A DNA stretch of 64,000 bases, taken from the NCBI GenBank assembly GCA_965116195.1, contig OZ220491.1, positions 2,666,001-2,730,000 of the forward strand. Direction: 5' to 3'. Origin of the DNA: Aldehydirespirator sp965116195 (lineage in GTDB: Bacteria > Actinomycetota > Acidimicrobiia > Acidimicrobiales > Aldehydirespiratoraceae). This document shows, one piece after another, positions 27,527-35,420 of the stretch (the first letter of the stretch is position 1; each line of letters begins with the position of its first letter). The notes beneath the pieces were generated by a model. The model did not search any database and was not told the origin of the DNA. It was given only the letters and a program-made list of their open reading frames with translations. The position numbers were made by a program, and so were the translations under genes.

Positions 27527-28306
27527 GTGAACCGGCTCCAAGGGATTGCCGCACCTGTCGTTGTCGGGGTTGTGATCGGTGGTCTGTGGGAGGGTGCCCT
27601 TGCTGTGCTTGATCCTGAGGGGTTCGTACTGCCGGCACCCAGCGAGATACTCCGCGCGCTGATTGACGACTGGGACGGGGTGCTCCAAGGTACTCGTATC
27701 ACCGGCTTTGTGGTGGTGTCCGGGCTGACAGCGGGTGTCGTGCTCGGAGTTGCGGCGGCTCTGCTGGTGACCCGATTCCGTACCGCGAACGAGACCATCA
27801 CGCCTCTCGCTGTTGCTGTGAACGCCGTTCCGATCATTGCCCTGGCCCCGATCTTCAACAACTGGTTCGGCCTCACCTCGCCCCGCTCAAACCAAGCCAT
27901 CGTGATAGCGCTGGTGTTCTTTCCTGTCTTCATCAACACCGCCAAGGGCCTCACCCAGGTTGACCGGAGCCAGATCGAGTTGATGGAGTCCTATGCAGCC
28001 AGCCGTTCTCGTATCACCCGCGAGGTGCGGATCCCCAACGCCATGCCGTTCTTTTTCACTGCTCTGAAGCTGGCAACATCGCTGGCCGTTATCGCTGCCA
28101 TCATTGCAGAGTATTTTGGCGGGCGACAAGATGCCTTGGGGCCGATGATCACGCAATCGGCGGGACTTACCCGCTACGACGATGCGTGGGCCGCAGTGCT
28201 CGCCGGAACCGCCATCGGGGCCGTGCTGTACATCGCTGTGACTGTGATCGAGCGTGTGGCCATGCCCTGGCACTCACTGGTCCGTGCCCAAGATGCAGCC
28301 AAATAA
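27527..28306 (+). CDS. ABC transporter permease, second subunit
   Basis: A 259-residue permease with about six membrane helices. The conserved cytoplasmic loop runs ELMESYAASRSRITREVRIPNAMPFFFTAL, and its IIAEYFGG segment is typical of the SsuC/ThiX family. It is the partner of the permease at 25298. The start GTG 27527 (MNRLQGIAAPVV) is the final member of the upstream echo array. Confidence 0.9.
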   Translation: MNRLQGIAAPVVVGVVIGGLWEGALAVLDPEGFVLPAPSEILRALIDDWDGVLQGTRITGFVVVSGLTAGVVLGVAAALLVTRFRTANETITPLAVAVNAVPIIALAPIFNNWFGLTSPRSNQAIVIALVFFPVFINTAKGLTQVDRSQIELMESYAASRSRITREVRIPNAMPFFFTALKLATSLAVIAAIIAEYFGGRQDALGPMITQSAGLTRYDDAWAAVLAGTAIGAVLYIAVTVIERVAMPWHSLVRAQDAAK

Positions 28307-28642
28307 CCTTCAGCGGCACCCAACAATGACCAGCCTACGGACCCAAACCGGTAGCAGACCCACAAACCCTGCGGCGAGTCCCGGTGGGCAAACTCCAGTA
28401 GGCCAATTCGCAACACCGGCGCCAAGCCCAAACGCCGGTGGCAAACCCACAAACCCGGCGGCAGACTCGCAAGGGCAAGCACATCCGGCGGCAGCAAGCG
28501 GGAAACGGCCGTCTAGCAGTTAGGCAGTCCAGCAGCAACGATCAAACAATCGGAAAAAAAGCGACATACTGTGGACAACCTGCGCATCGGCAGGCTAGAC
28601 ATTCCGGCAGGAACGAACGACCAACAACCCAGGAGGGGAACC
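28307..28642 (+). other. 336-bp gap with CACAAACCC/GCGGC-type short repeats
   Basis: The stretch between the second permease and the lipoprotein holds degenerate units such as CCCACAAACCC-GGCGGCAGAC. No frame resembles a known protein. It ends in the AT-richer GATCAAACAATCGGAAAAAA, which may contain the lipoprotein promoter, although I cannot define boxes with confidence. Confidence 0.6.
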
Positions 28643-29869
28643 ATGATTACAAAAAGCACCAAGACACGAAGGCTGTGGAGTCTGCTCGCCATACTCCTTG
28701 CCTTCGCCGTCATTGCGACTGCCTGCGGCGACGACGATGACGACGACAGCGACGCTGCTCCAGCGGCAACCGCCCCGGAAACGCCGAGCGAGCCCGAGGA
28801 ACAAGAGACTCCAGCAACGACCGCCCCGGAAACGCCGAGCGAGCCCGAAGCGCTTCAAGAGGTGTCGCTTCAGCTTCAGTGGGTTCCGCAGTCACAGTTC
28901 GCGGGCTTCTTCGCCGCTCGTGATCTGGGCTTCTACAACGATGTCGGCTTGGACGTGACCATTATTGATGGTGGTGTGGACATCGTTCCGGCCACCGTGC
29001 TCGACTCAGGCGGAGCCGATTTCGCCATCTCGTGGGTACCACGCGGACTGGTGCCTCGCGAGGAGGGGTTGAACATCACCAACATCGCCCAGGTGTTCCA
29101 ACGAAGCGGCACCCTGCAGGTGTCGTTCGCTGACGCTGGTATTGAAGGGCCGGCCGACCTTGAAGGCAAGAAGGTCGGCAACTGGGGCTTCGGCAACGAG
29201 TTGGAAATGTTCGCCGGCCTCATCAGCGTGGGACTTGATCCCCAGTCCGATGTGACTTTGGTGCAACAGGACTTCAACATGACCGCACTCATCAATGGTG
29301 ACGTTGATGCGGCTCAGGCGATGACCTACAACGAGTATGCGCTGGTGCTTGAGACCATCAATCCCGACACGGGTGAGTTGTTCCAACCGGAGGATCTGAA
29401 CACCATCGACTGGAACGATGTGGGCACGGCGATGCTGCAGGATGCCATCTGGGCTGATGCCGACCGGCTTGAGAACGACCCGGAATACCGTGATATTGCA
29501 GTGCGTTTCGTGGAGGCGTCTTTGCGTGGCTGGATCTATTGTCGGGACAACTTCCAGGAGTGCGTGGATGTCGTTTTGGGAGCCTCGCCACCCTTTGGTG
29601 GGCCGTCACATCAAGCCTGGATGCTCAACGAAGTCAACGCCCTCATATGGCCCTCACCCGGCGGTGTCGGAGTGATGGATCAGGCGTTGTACGACCAGAC
29701 CATTGAGGTGGCCACATCCCAGGGCATTCTGGCTGCTGCGCCTGACGCCGGAGCTTTCCGCACCGACATAGCCGAGGAAGCGGTCGCCAACCTCACAGCA
29801 GCCGGCTACGACGTGTTCGGCCAAGACTTCACCCGCCGTCAAGTCCAGATCACCGAAGGCGGCAACTAG
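28643..29869 (+). CDS. Substrate-binding lipoprotein, NMT1/THI5-like ABC importer
   Basis: The start ATG 28643 follows AGGAGGGGAACC; an upstream in-frame GTG (28571) has no such site. The N-terminus shows a lipoprotein signal: KTRRL, a hydrophobic core and lipobox IATAC, then an acidic Asp/Ala-rich linker with a duplicated TAPETPSEPE. The mature domain begins VSLQLQWVPQSQFAGFFAA and continues LGFYNDVGLDVTI and ADFAISWVP, the pattern of ThiY/SsuA-type periplasmic binding proteins. Family ligands include pyrimidine precursors, sulfonates and similar small compounds; the actual ligand is not evident. It completes the importer encoded by 25298-28306. Confidence 0.9.
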   Translation: MITKSTKTRRLWSLLAILLAFAVIATACGDDDDDDSDAAPAATAPETPSEPEEQETPATTAPETPSEPEALQEVSLQLQWVPQSQFAGFFAARDLGFYNDVGLDVTIIDGGVDIVPATVLDSGGADFAISWVPRGLVPREEGLNITNIAQVFQRSGTLQVSFADAGIEGPADLEGKKVGNWGFGNELEMFAGLISVGLDPQSDVTLVQQDFNMTALINGDVDAAQAMTYNEYALVLETINPDTGELFQPEDLNTIDWNDVGTAMLQDAIWADADRLENDPEYRDIAVRFVEASLRGWIYCRDNFQECVDVVLGASPPFGGPSHQAWMLNEVNALIWPSPGGVGVMDQALYDQTIEVATSQGILAAAPDAGAFRTDIAEEAVANLTAAGYDVFGQDFTRRQVQITEGGN

Positions 29870-29924
29870 GTAGCCACCTGGCCACTCATCCCAAACCCCA
29901 CGTCCAACCACCAAGGCGCACCAG

Positions 29925-30353
29925 TCAGCCGTTTAGGGGATTTTCCCAAAGAACCTCATTGAAGCGTACGAAGTCGGTGTCAGCACTCATGATCGTGAGT
30001 CCGTATTCGATGGCCAGAGCGGCCAGCATGGCATCCGGCACGAGGTTGGCTGTGACTTGATACCGAGCAGTGAGATCGCCCAAGATGGAAGCCGTGCGTT
30101 CGGTGGCGGGCGGAATCCAAACTGGCCCGGCATCCAACCAGCCTCGAACGACACTCCAGGACTCCTTGGCGGCAAGTGGGTTCGTGCATACTCGCGGGTT
30201 CGTGCTGAGCCGCATGAACGCGCCAATGGACTGCCAAGGAAGTCCGACTCGCCGATTACCTCGCAGCACACCCTGCAACCATCGCTGCGATTGCCTGTGA
30301 TGTGCTGATGTCCGGTCCGTGGCGTAGAGCAGCAGGTTGGCATCAACCAGCAT
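29925..30353 (-). CDS. vapC: VapC-like PIN-domain toxin
   Basis: A 142-residue PIN-domain protein. It starts MLVDANLLLYATD with the first acidic residue, has a central conserved Glu region (KESWSVVRGW), and a C-terminal LVPDAMLAALAIEYGLTIMSADTDFVRF with the remaining metal-binding Asp residues. PIN toxins are Mg-dependent RNases, often cutting tRNA or rRNA. It lies two bases after the antitoxin stop, a standard type II module. Confidence 0.9.
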   Translation of the reverse strand: MLVDANLLLYATDRTSAHHRQSQRWLQGVLRGNRRVGLPWQSIGAFMRLSTNPRVCTNPLAAKESWSVVRGWLDAGPVWIPPATERTASILGDLTARYQVTANLVPDAMLAALAIEYGLTIMSADTDFVRFNEVLWENPLNG

Positions 30354-30355
30354 GA

Positions 30356-30580
30356 TCAGTCGAGTTCGTCAAGCATGCCCATCACTGCGCCGATGTTGGT
30401 CACATCAATCCTCATGCCAAGGTCATAACTCTTGTGCGAATACTCAGGGGCTGACTCGGGCTTGGCGAGAGCCACCCTAACGAGGTGATTGATGGCCTCG
30501 CTCATACCGATGCCCTGTGAGCGGCGCAGCCTCTCCACGGCAGCGACCACGTCATCGGCCAGAGTAACTGTAGTGCGCAT
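30356..30580 (-). CDS. vapB: VapB-like ribbon-helix-helix antitoxin
   Basis: A 74-residue protein beginning MRTTVTLADDVVAAVERLRR, a ribbon-helix-helix DNA-binding start. An amphipathic helix with a conserved MSEAINHLVRVAL follows, and then an acidic tail that would block the toxin active site. It precedes vapC. A -10-like TATAGT on the minus strand ends only six bases before the ATG, pointing to a leaderless transcript. Confidence 0.88.
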   Translation of the reverse strand: MRTTVTLADDVVAAVERLRRSQGIGMSEAINHLVRVALAKPESAPEYSHKSYDLGMRIDVTNIGAVMGMLDELD

Positions 30581-30614
30581 GCGCGAACTATAGCATCAAG
30601 ATGCAACATGCGCG
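30578..30614 (-). promoter_or_regulatory. Probable vapBC promoter/operator
   Basis: Minus-strand TATAGT (30587-30592) sits six bases upstream of the vapB ATG, so transcription would start at or near the start codon. CATGCGCG occurs at 30578-30585 and again at 30607-30614, with GCGCATGCGC palindromic around the ATG. These repeats are plausible sites for autorepression by the antitoxin. Confidence 0.45.
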
Positions 30615-30689
30615 CATTAGGATGTTGTAATAGATGCATCACAGCTATCAACCTTGGGGCGGTGTGGACTTGACTGAGGACGGCAGGAC

Positions 30690-32165
30690 TTGGTGACGGT
30701 TAGGCAACGGATAGCCGGTCGGATTGCCCTGCAGGGGTTGATCCCGGTGTCGGAGTATGTGAATGCCTGCTTGTATGACCCCGACGGCGGGTTCTACATG
30801 CGTGCCGGTGCTGGTGGTGGGCGCGCCGGTGGCCGTGCGGGTGATTATCTGACCGCTCCAGAGATCGGGCCGCTGTTCGGGGCGGTGCTGGCACGAGCGC
30901 TGGACTGCTGGTGGGCCGAGTTGGGCAAACCGGAGCCGTTTGTGGTGATTGACTGGGGTGCGGGGCCGGGGACACTGACACGAGCCGTGCTCGCCGCAAA
31001 GCCGATATGTCTGTCCGTTGGCGCGCTGCGGTGGGTGGCAGTGGAGTTGTCGCCGACTCAGCGAGCGCTGCATCCGCCGCATCCGCAGGTGACCAGCGTT
31101 GCTTCGGTGCATGAGGCACTGCCGGACGGGGCAGCGGCAGGCGTTGTGGTGGCCAACGAATTGTTGGACAACCTCCCGTTCGACCTTGTACAACGCACAG
31201 GCACGGGCTGGGAAGAACTGCGGGTCACCAACATCGCTCCCCCCGCAAATGAAGACCCGGAGTTTACGTCAGACCCGGAGTTTACGTCAGACCCGGAGTT
31301 TGCATCAGAGCACGCTGGACTCACTCGTCGCGTGCTCTCAACAAGTGAAGGATTCACACCGGATGCGGCTCGTGTGAGTTCAGTGCCAACCGACCGAGTG
31401 CCCATGCCCACTTCAGATATTCGGAGTTCTCCAGGTCGTCGGTTCAGGCGGTTCGAGCTTGTTGCTGTGGCTCCGGCCTCGGAGTTGCTGGAAGGTTTGA
31501 TAGGGCTAGCCGATGTCGCTGTCGGGGCACGTGTGCCGGTTCAGCGTGCAGCTAGGCAATGGGTGTCGCAGGCTCGAGGACTGTTGCGTGAGGGCCGGGT
31601 CGTGGCTTTGGACTACGGAGCAGAAACGGCTGTGCTGGCACAAAGGGCGCTACGGCACGCTGCCCCGTCCGCGAACCAGGGCGCGCGCACAGCCCACACG
31701 ACAAACTCCACAACTCTTCCCGCCACTGATCCGTCAACGGGCTTGAGCCTGAACACGGCGACTCCTGCCGACCCTGATCCGTCAAAGAACCTGGGCTTGA
31801 ACACGGCAGATCGTCCCAATGTTGACCTGTCAGAGGGCTTGGGCTGGCTGCGGACACACCGAGGCCACGACAGCAGCACCGGATGGTTGACCGCTGAGCC
31901 GGGATCTTGTGACATCACCACCGACGTGGCTCTTGACCAGGTGCAGGCCGATCACAAAGCAGAGGTCTGCACGCAAGCAGACTTCCTGCACCACCACGGA
32001 ATCGGAGAACTGGTAGCCGAAGGTCAAGCCGAATGGACACGGCGCGCCCACATCGGCGACCTCGCCGCGCTACACGCCCGCAGCCGCGCCAACGAAGCCA
32101 AAGCACTGCTTGACCCCAACAGTATGGGCAACTTCAAAGTACTCACATGGAAAGTCGGTCGGTAA
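30690..32165 (+). CDS. MidA/NDUFAF7-type SAM-dependent methyltransferase with repeat insertions
   Basis: Of 491 residues, the core matches the MidA family: CLYDPDGGFYM, GDYLTAPEIGPLFG, the SAM-binding VVIDWGAGPGTLTRAVL, VVVANELLDNLPFDLV, VVALDYGAET and LRTHRGH...DITTDVALDQV. Mitochondrial homologues methylate an Arg of the complex I 49-kDa (NuoD-like) subunit, which is suggestive beside a nuo operon, but bacterial substrates are not settled. Two in-frame expansions interrupt it: DPEFTS triplets near 31255-31310, and three LSLNTA/LGLNTA/LGWLRT-like units at about 31725-31850 that echo the following authentic segment. The start is TTG 30690 or GTG 30693. Confidence 0.85.
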   Translation: MVTVRQRIAGRIALQGLIPVSEYVNACLYDPDGGFYMRAGAGGGRAGGRAGDYLTAPEIGPLFGAVLARALDCWWAELGKPEPFVVIDWGAGPGTLTRAVLAAKPICLSVGALRWVAVELSPTQRALHPPHPQVTSVASVHEALPDGAAAGVVVANELLDNLPFDLVQRTGTGWEELRVTNIAPPANEDPEFTSDPEFTSDPEFASEHAGLTRRVLSTSEGFTPDAARVSSVPTDRVPMPTSDIRSSPGRRFRRFELVAVAPASELLEGLIGLADVAVGARVPVQRAARQWVSQARGLLREGRVVALDYGAETAVLAQRALRHAAPSANQGARTAHTTNSTTLPATDPSTGLSLNTATPADPDPSKNLGLNTADRPNVDLSEGLGWLRTHRGHDSSTGWLTAEPGSCDITTDVALDQVQADHKAEVCTQADFLHHHGIGELVAEGQAEWTRRAHIGDLAALHARSRANEAKALLDPNSMGNFKVLTWKVGR

Positions 32166-32408
32166 TCTGAGCTTGGGCCATCGGTGAGATATCGAAGGAG
32201 GAATTCCACTGCAACCGCAATGGATCGGTCACGATGGCCGGCTGTGCCTGTGAGGGTCAACGGCGTACTGCAACATCGTTCTGATACGGTGGTCATTACG
32301 ATGTCGCCGAGCAGCAGAGGGTGCCCGCCGGGCCTGTCAGTTTCGAGGCACTACCGATGTCCTCGTCCGCTTATGTAAAGATAATACACAACCACAAGGG
32401 AGTGCATT

Positions 32409-33956
32409 GTGACCGAAATGGGACCTAGGCTCAAAACGCTTTGGGAAATCTTGCAAAACAAGAAACGTCACATGCCCTTTTTTCTGACTGAGCTTGGGAT
32501 TGATGGTCTTCGCGGCTTATCCAATCTTCGTGTGAAATTTGATTATCCAGTAAGTGTAGTTGCGGGCAGCAATGCAACCGGTAAGTCCACCGTTCTCTTT
32601 GCGGCAGCGTGTGCCTATGAGGTGCCGGGAGCAGGATCAAGGGACTATATACCTTCTACCCTATTTCCCAACTACTACCCGAAGACAGGCAATAGAATCG
32701 ACACGAAGAAGTCAATAACTCTCACGTTTGAACACGACACACCTGACGGCCATTTATCAATGCAGTGGCGGCGACACACCAAAAATTGGACCCGCAGTTA
32801 CTTCGGACGTGAGGGAGCCAGTCAACCAGCACGACAAGTCTACTTCAGAACCTTAAGTAATCTAAGCAATCCTTCAGAGGTACGAAGCGTTTTGAGTATG
32901 TCGAGATTGAATATTATCCCTCAAGAAACGTCTTTGACTCCTGTTCAAAAGGAGTTTGCTCAGCTACTACTACCATTCAATTATGACGAAGTAGTAGATT
33001 TATCAAGCCAAAAAAAGAGCCTATTATTTGCCGAATTGGAGGATGGAACAGGATATTCTGAGCTCCACATGTCCGCTGGAGAACGCTACATAATTAGACT
33101 TTCACAAGAGATCGCACAACTAGAAAATGCTCTAGTGCTCATTGACGAAGTGGAGTCCGGTCTTCACCCGCTACTTCAACAGCAACTGATGTTGGAGATG
33201 CAGCAACTTGCAGTTCGTAACGGTTTACAGATCATCGTGACAACTCACAGCCCAACAGTCTTGGATTGTGTGCCTACGGCAGGCCGCATCTTTTTGGCAC
33301 GCAATGATTCCGGCGATGTAGTTGTACAGGAACCATATCGTGACATCATACAGGATGCTCTTTACGGCCGATACCCCGAGACTCTGAACATCCTTTGTGA
33401 AGATGAAACTGCTGAGGGGGTTCTCAATGGAGTACTCGATCACATAACGTCCAAAGAAGACATAAAGTGGGACAGCGTACGTATTGGAAGAGATACGGGA
33501 GGTGAAGAGTTTCCAATGCACGCCAAGGCTCTAGGAAGATTCGGGCCTGTGGAGAAGTTCGTATTCGTATTGGATGGTGATAAACGAGAAACAGATATTC
33601 GAGCTAAGATATATGCTCACACCAGAAATGAGAGAAATATACTATATCTACCGGGCAGCTCCGCGCCAGAAGTATGGGTGTGGGATAAGCTGTCTGCACT
33701 TGATACTGTCTTTGGAATTCCCCAGGCGACTCTGGCTCAGAGTATACGTCGTTTGAATTCTCTGTATGGCTCAGCTTCGGGTTCTCCCTCCAGTATTGCA
33801 AAGAGCAAACTACACGGTCTAGCCGAGAAACTGAAGCGCAGGAGTGTAGATATCTGTCGGGAAGTAGCGAGATTGGAGGCGGGCAAGAGCACCAGCGATA
33901 TCCGGCCAATGGTAGAGAAACTCACGAATATCCTCAATGCCTGGCGTACAATATAG
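32409..33956 (+). CDS. OLD-family ATPase with C-terminal TOPRIM nuclease domain
   Basis: A 515-residue protein. The ABC-type ATPase part has Walker A GSNATGKST, signature HMSAGERYI, Walker B LVLIDEVESGLHP and the switch TTHSPTVLD. A TOPRIM-like domain follows, with Glu in NILCEDETAEGVL and the DxD-type VFVLDGDKRETD. This order is typical of class 1 OLD nucleases, several of which act in phage defence. No GajB-like helicase or other partner is adjacent. The start GTG 32409 follows AAGGGAG. Base composition is clearly more AT-rich than the flanks, indicating transfer. The 243-bp leader shows no gene. Confidence 0.82.
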   Translation: MTEMGPRLKTLWEILQNKKRHMPFFLTELGIDGLRGLSNLRVKFDYPVSVVAGSNATGKSTVLFAAACAYEVPGAGSRDYIPSTLFPNYYPKTGNRIDTKKSITLTFEHDTPDGHLSMQWRRHTKNWTRSYFGREGASQPARQVYFRTLSNLSNPSEVRSVLSMSRLNIIPQETSLTPVQKEFAQLLLPFNYDEVVDLSSQKKSLLFAELEDGTGYSELHMSAGERYIIRLSQEIAQLENALVLIDEVESGLHPLLQQQLMLEMQQLAVRNGLQIIVTTHSPTVLDCVPTAGRIFLARNDSGDVVVQEPYRDIIQDALYGRYPETLNILCEDETAEGVLNGVLDHITSKEDIKWDSVRIGRDTGGEEFPMHAKALGRFGPVEKFVFVLDGDKRETDIRAKIYAHTRNERNILYLPGSSAPEVWVWDKLSALDTVFGIPQATLAQSIRRLNSLYGSASGSPSSIAKSKLHGLAEKLKRRSVDICREVARLEAGKSTSDIRPMVEKLTNILNAWRTI

Positions 33957-34560
33957 TTGACGCGCTCCTTTGCGTTGACCTTTGAGATGATCAGCCACCG
34001 TCACCACCAACGGAGTACCGCACCCTGCGCCGAAACCACCGCAGACGACCCGGACACCATCATCGCCTCCACCTACGACACCAACATCACCATCACAACG
34101 TCTGCCCCCAGACCAACACCCCAACGCCGTCCTGACCAGTCTCATCACCGTTGTCATCACGCCCTCCCAACAGGCTCATCAGCTCCCACTCCCGAAGCAG
34201 AAAGCACCCCTTCAAACCTTCCGATGTCATATCCAATCTCACTGGCAAGGCTCATCAGCTCCCACTCCCGAAGCAGAAAGCACCATCCCCCACCCCAACA
34301 ACACCAACCCCAAACCGGACAAACCCACCAAACTCCACACCCCACATCTTGATCCACGAGCCAATCACCGAGAGGCCTCGGTGGTTGCCTGTAGCAAGGT
34401 GAACTGCTTCCCGTATATTGATGCTTGAGCGTCTTAGGAGGAACGACGATTCGACAGCCTTCCCTGGCGCGAACCCAGCCCCCACCCCCACCGTCCACTC
34501 ACCAATGACGGTTTCGCAGCCTCTTTGGAGTAGGGCCAGCCCTTAGGCCTCGCCGGTCCA
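33957..34560. other. Gene-free decayed stretch with a 34-bp duplication
   Basis: GGCTCATCAGCTCCCACTCC followed by CGAAGCAGAAAGCACC occurs at about 34173 and 34251. The rest is CA-rich low complexity. Short minus-strand frames exist but none resembles a family I know. Confidence 0.5.
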
Positions 34561-34735
34561 CTCGTTGATGGCGGCCTCGCACGGCCCCGACGAGTGGGGC
34601 GACATTGGGATAACCGGCGTAAGGTGCCAGCGCTATCAACCTCTGGCATGTCAGCCAGACCGCCCACCAACGCCGTCAGAGTGCCGTCACGGGCGCGGCT
34701 CGTACCACCGACGACACAAGCGTCAAACACCTCAA

Positions 34736-34747
34736 CCCCCCCCCCCC
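34736..34747. repeat. 12-bp poly-C tract in the dehydrogenase pseudogene
   Basis: Run of 12 C on the plus strand (G in the sense of the remnant), between the codons for AARD...AAAR and VEVFDACV. It shows that tracts of this kind also grow in a gene with no evident surface role. Confidence 0.9.
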
Positions 34748-34845
34748 TTCCGAGCGGCAGCCTGGTCACGGGCGGCGAGCACCGTGCGCGGATGCACCGT
34801 GGAATGAATGAGCACGCTCAAGCCGTCATCAGCACCCGCGGCTAT

Positions 34846-34859
34846 CCCCCCCCCCCCCC
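34846..34859. repeat. 14-bp poly-C tract in the dehydrogenase pseudogene
   Basis: Run of 14 C on the plus strand, just downstream (in sense) of CVPAESHIQAVL. Together with 34736-34747 it breaks the frame of the remnant. Confidence 0.9.
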
Positions 34860-34981
34860 GCCCCTACAGCACGGCCTGAATATGAGACTCGGCCGGCACG
34901 CAAACGCTCACCACGTCACTGGCGCGTGCCACTTCTGCCGCGCACGTTGCTGGTACCGCCCTGATGGGCTGCATCAAGAGG

Positions 34982-35236
34982 GAACGACATGGTGCCGTCC
35001 TCACGGATCAGCAACCGATCAGCGCAACCCCTCAGCATCGTGCGGTCAGCCTCACAGATGCCCAGCAAAGAGCAGATCACGTCCATCGGGAACGGCGAGG
35101 TGATGTCGGCAACGAGTTCGGCGCTGCCCGTCTCGATGACGTTGTCGATGTAGGTGTTGACAGTGCTGCGAACCTGGTCTTCCATCTCGGCCATACGCCG
35201 TACCGTGAACACCCCACTCAGGGACCGGCAGTGCAA
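34982..35236 (-). pseudogene. Cytochrome P450 fragment
   Basis: The minus frame SLSGVFTVRRMAEMEDQVRS continues through a helix C-D region to ITSPFPMDVICSLLGIC, a typical actinobacterial P450 stretch near the I-helix approach. The heme-binding Cys loop and both ends are missing. The reading runs directly into the dehydrogenase remnant, so two unrelated broken genes are fused. Confidence 0.6.
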
Positions 35237-35251
35237 TACTACGCCTCAAGA

Positions 35252-35420
35252 TGCGGTGATGTCTTACAGGAAGAACGGAGGCATGGCTTGGCAACCAGAG
35301 CAACCAGAACCACAGGGCTCAACGGTGTAGATACGCCTCTTCAAGATGCGGTGATGTCTTAGATGCGGTGATGTCTTACAGGAAGAACGGAGGCATGGCT
35401 TGGCGACCAGAGCAACCAGA
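35252..35420 (+). repeat. Start echo before the carnitine dehydrogenase gene
   Basis: The segment ATGCGGTGATGTCTTACAGG...GGAGGCATGGCTTGGC and ACCAGAGCAACCAGA occurs at 35252-35303 and again at 35360-35415. The second contains the true SD (GGAGG) and TTG start at 35400; the first carries the matching TTG at 35288. Spacing is about 112 bp, and a third partial GATGCGGTGATGTCTTA lies between. Confidence 0.85.

Larger units (their letters stand above)
34590..34950 (-). pseudogene. Remnant of a 3-hydroxyisobutyrate-dehydrogenase-like NAD-binding protein
   Basis: On the minus strand the frame AAEVARASDVVSVCVPAESH is followed, after a poly-G tract, by GLSVLIHSTVHPRTVLAARD. After a second tract comes VEVFDACVVGGTSRARDGTL. 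These are consecutive segments of the NAD-binding half of the HIBADH/NADB_Rossmann_2 family. Both tracts shift the frame, and an in-frame stop precedes the first, so no intact protein is made. The beginning is joined directly to a P450 fragment. Confidence 0.6.

Noticed and set aside
32409..33956. Gabija or PARIS system
   Set aside because: No GajB helicase or AriB-like gene is adjacent; only the single ATPase/TOPRIM gene is present.
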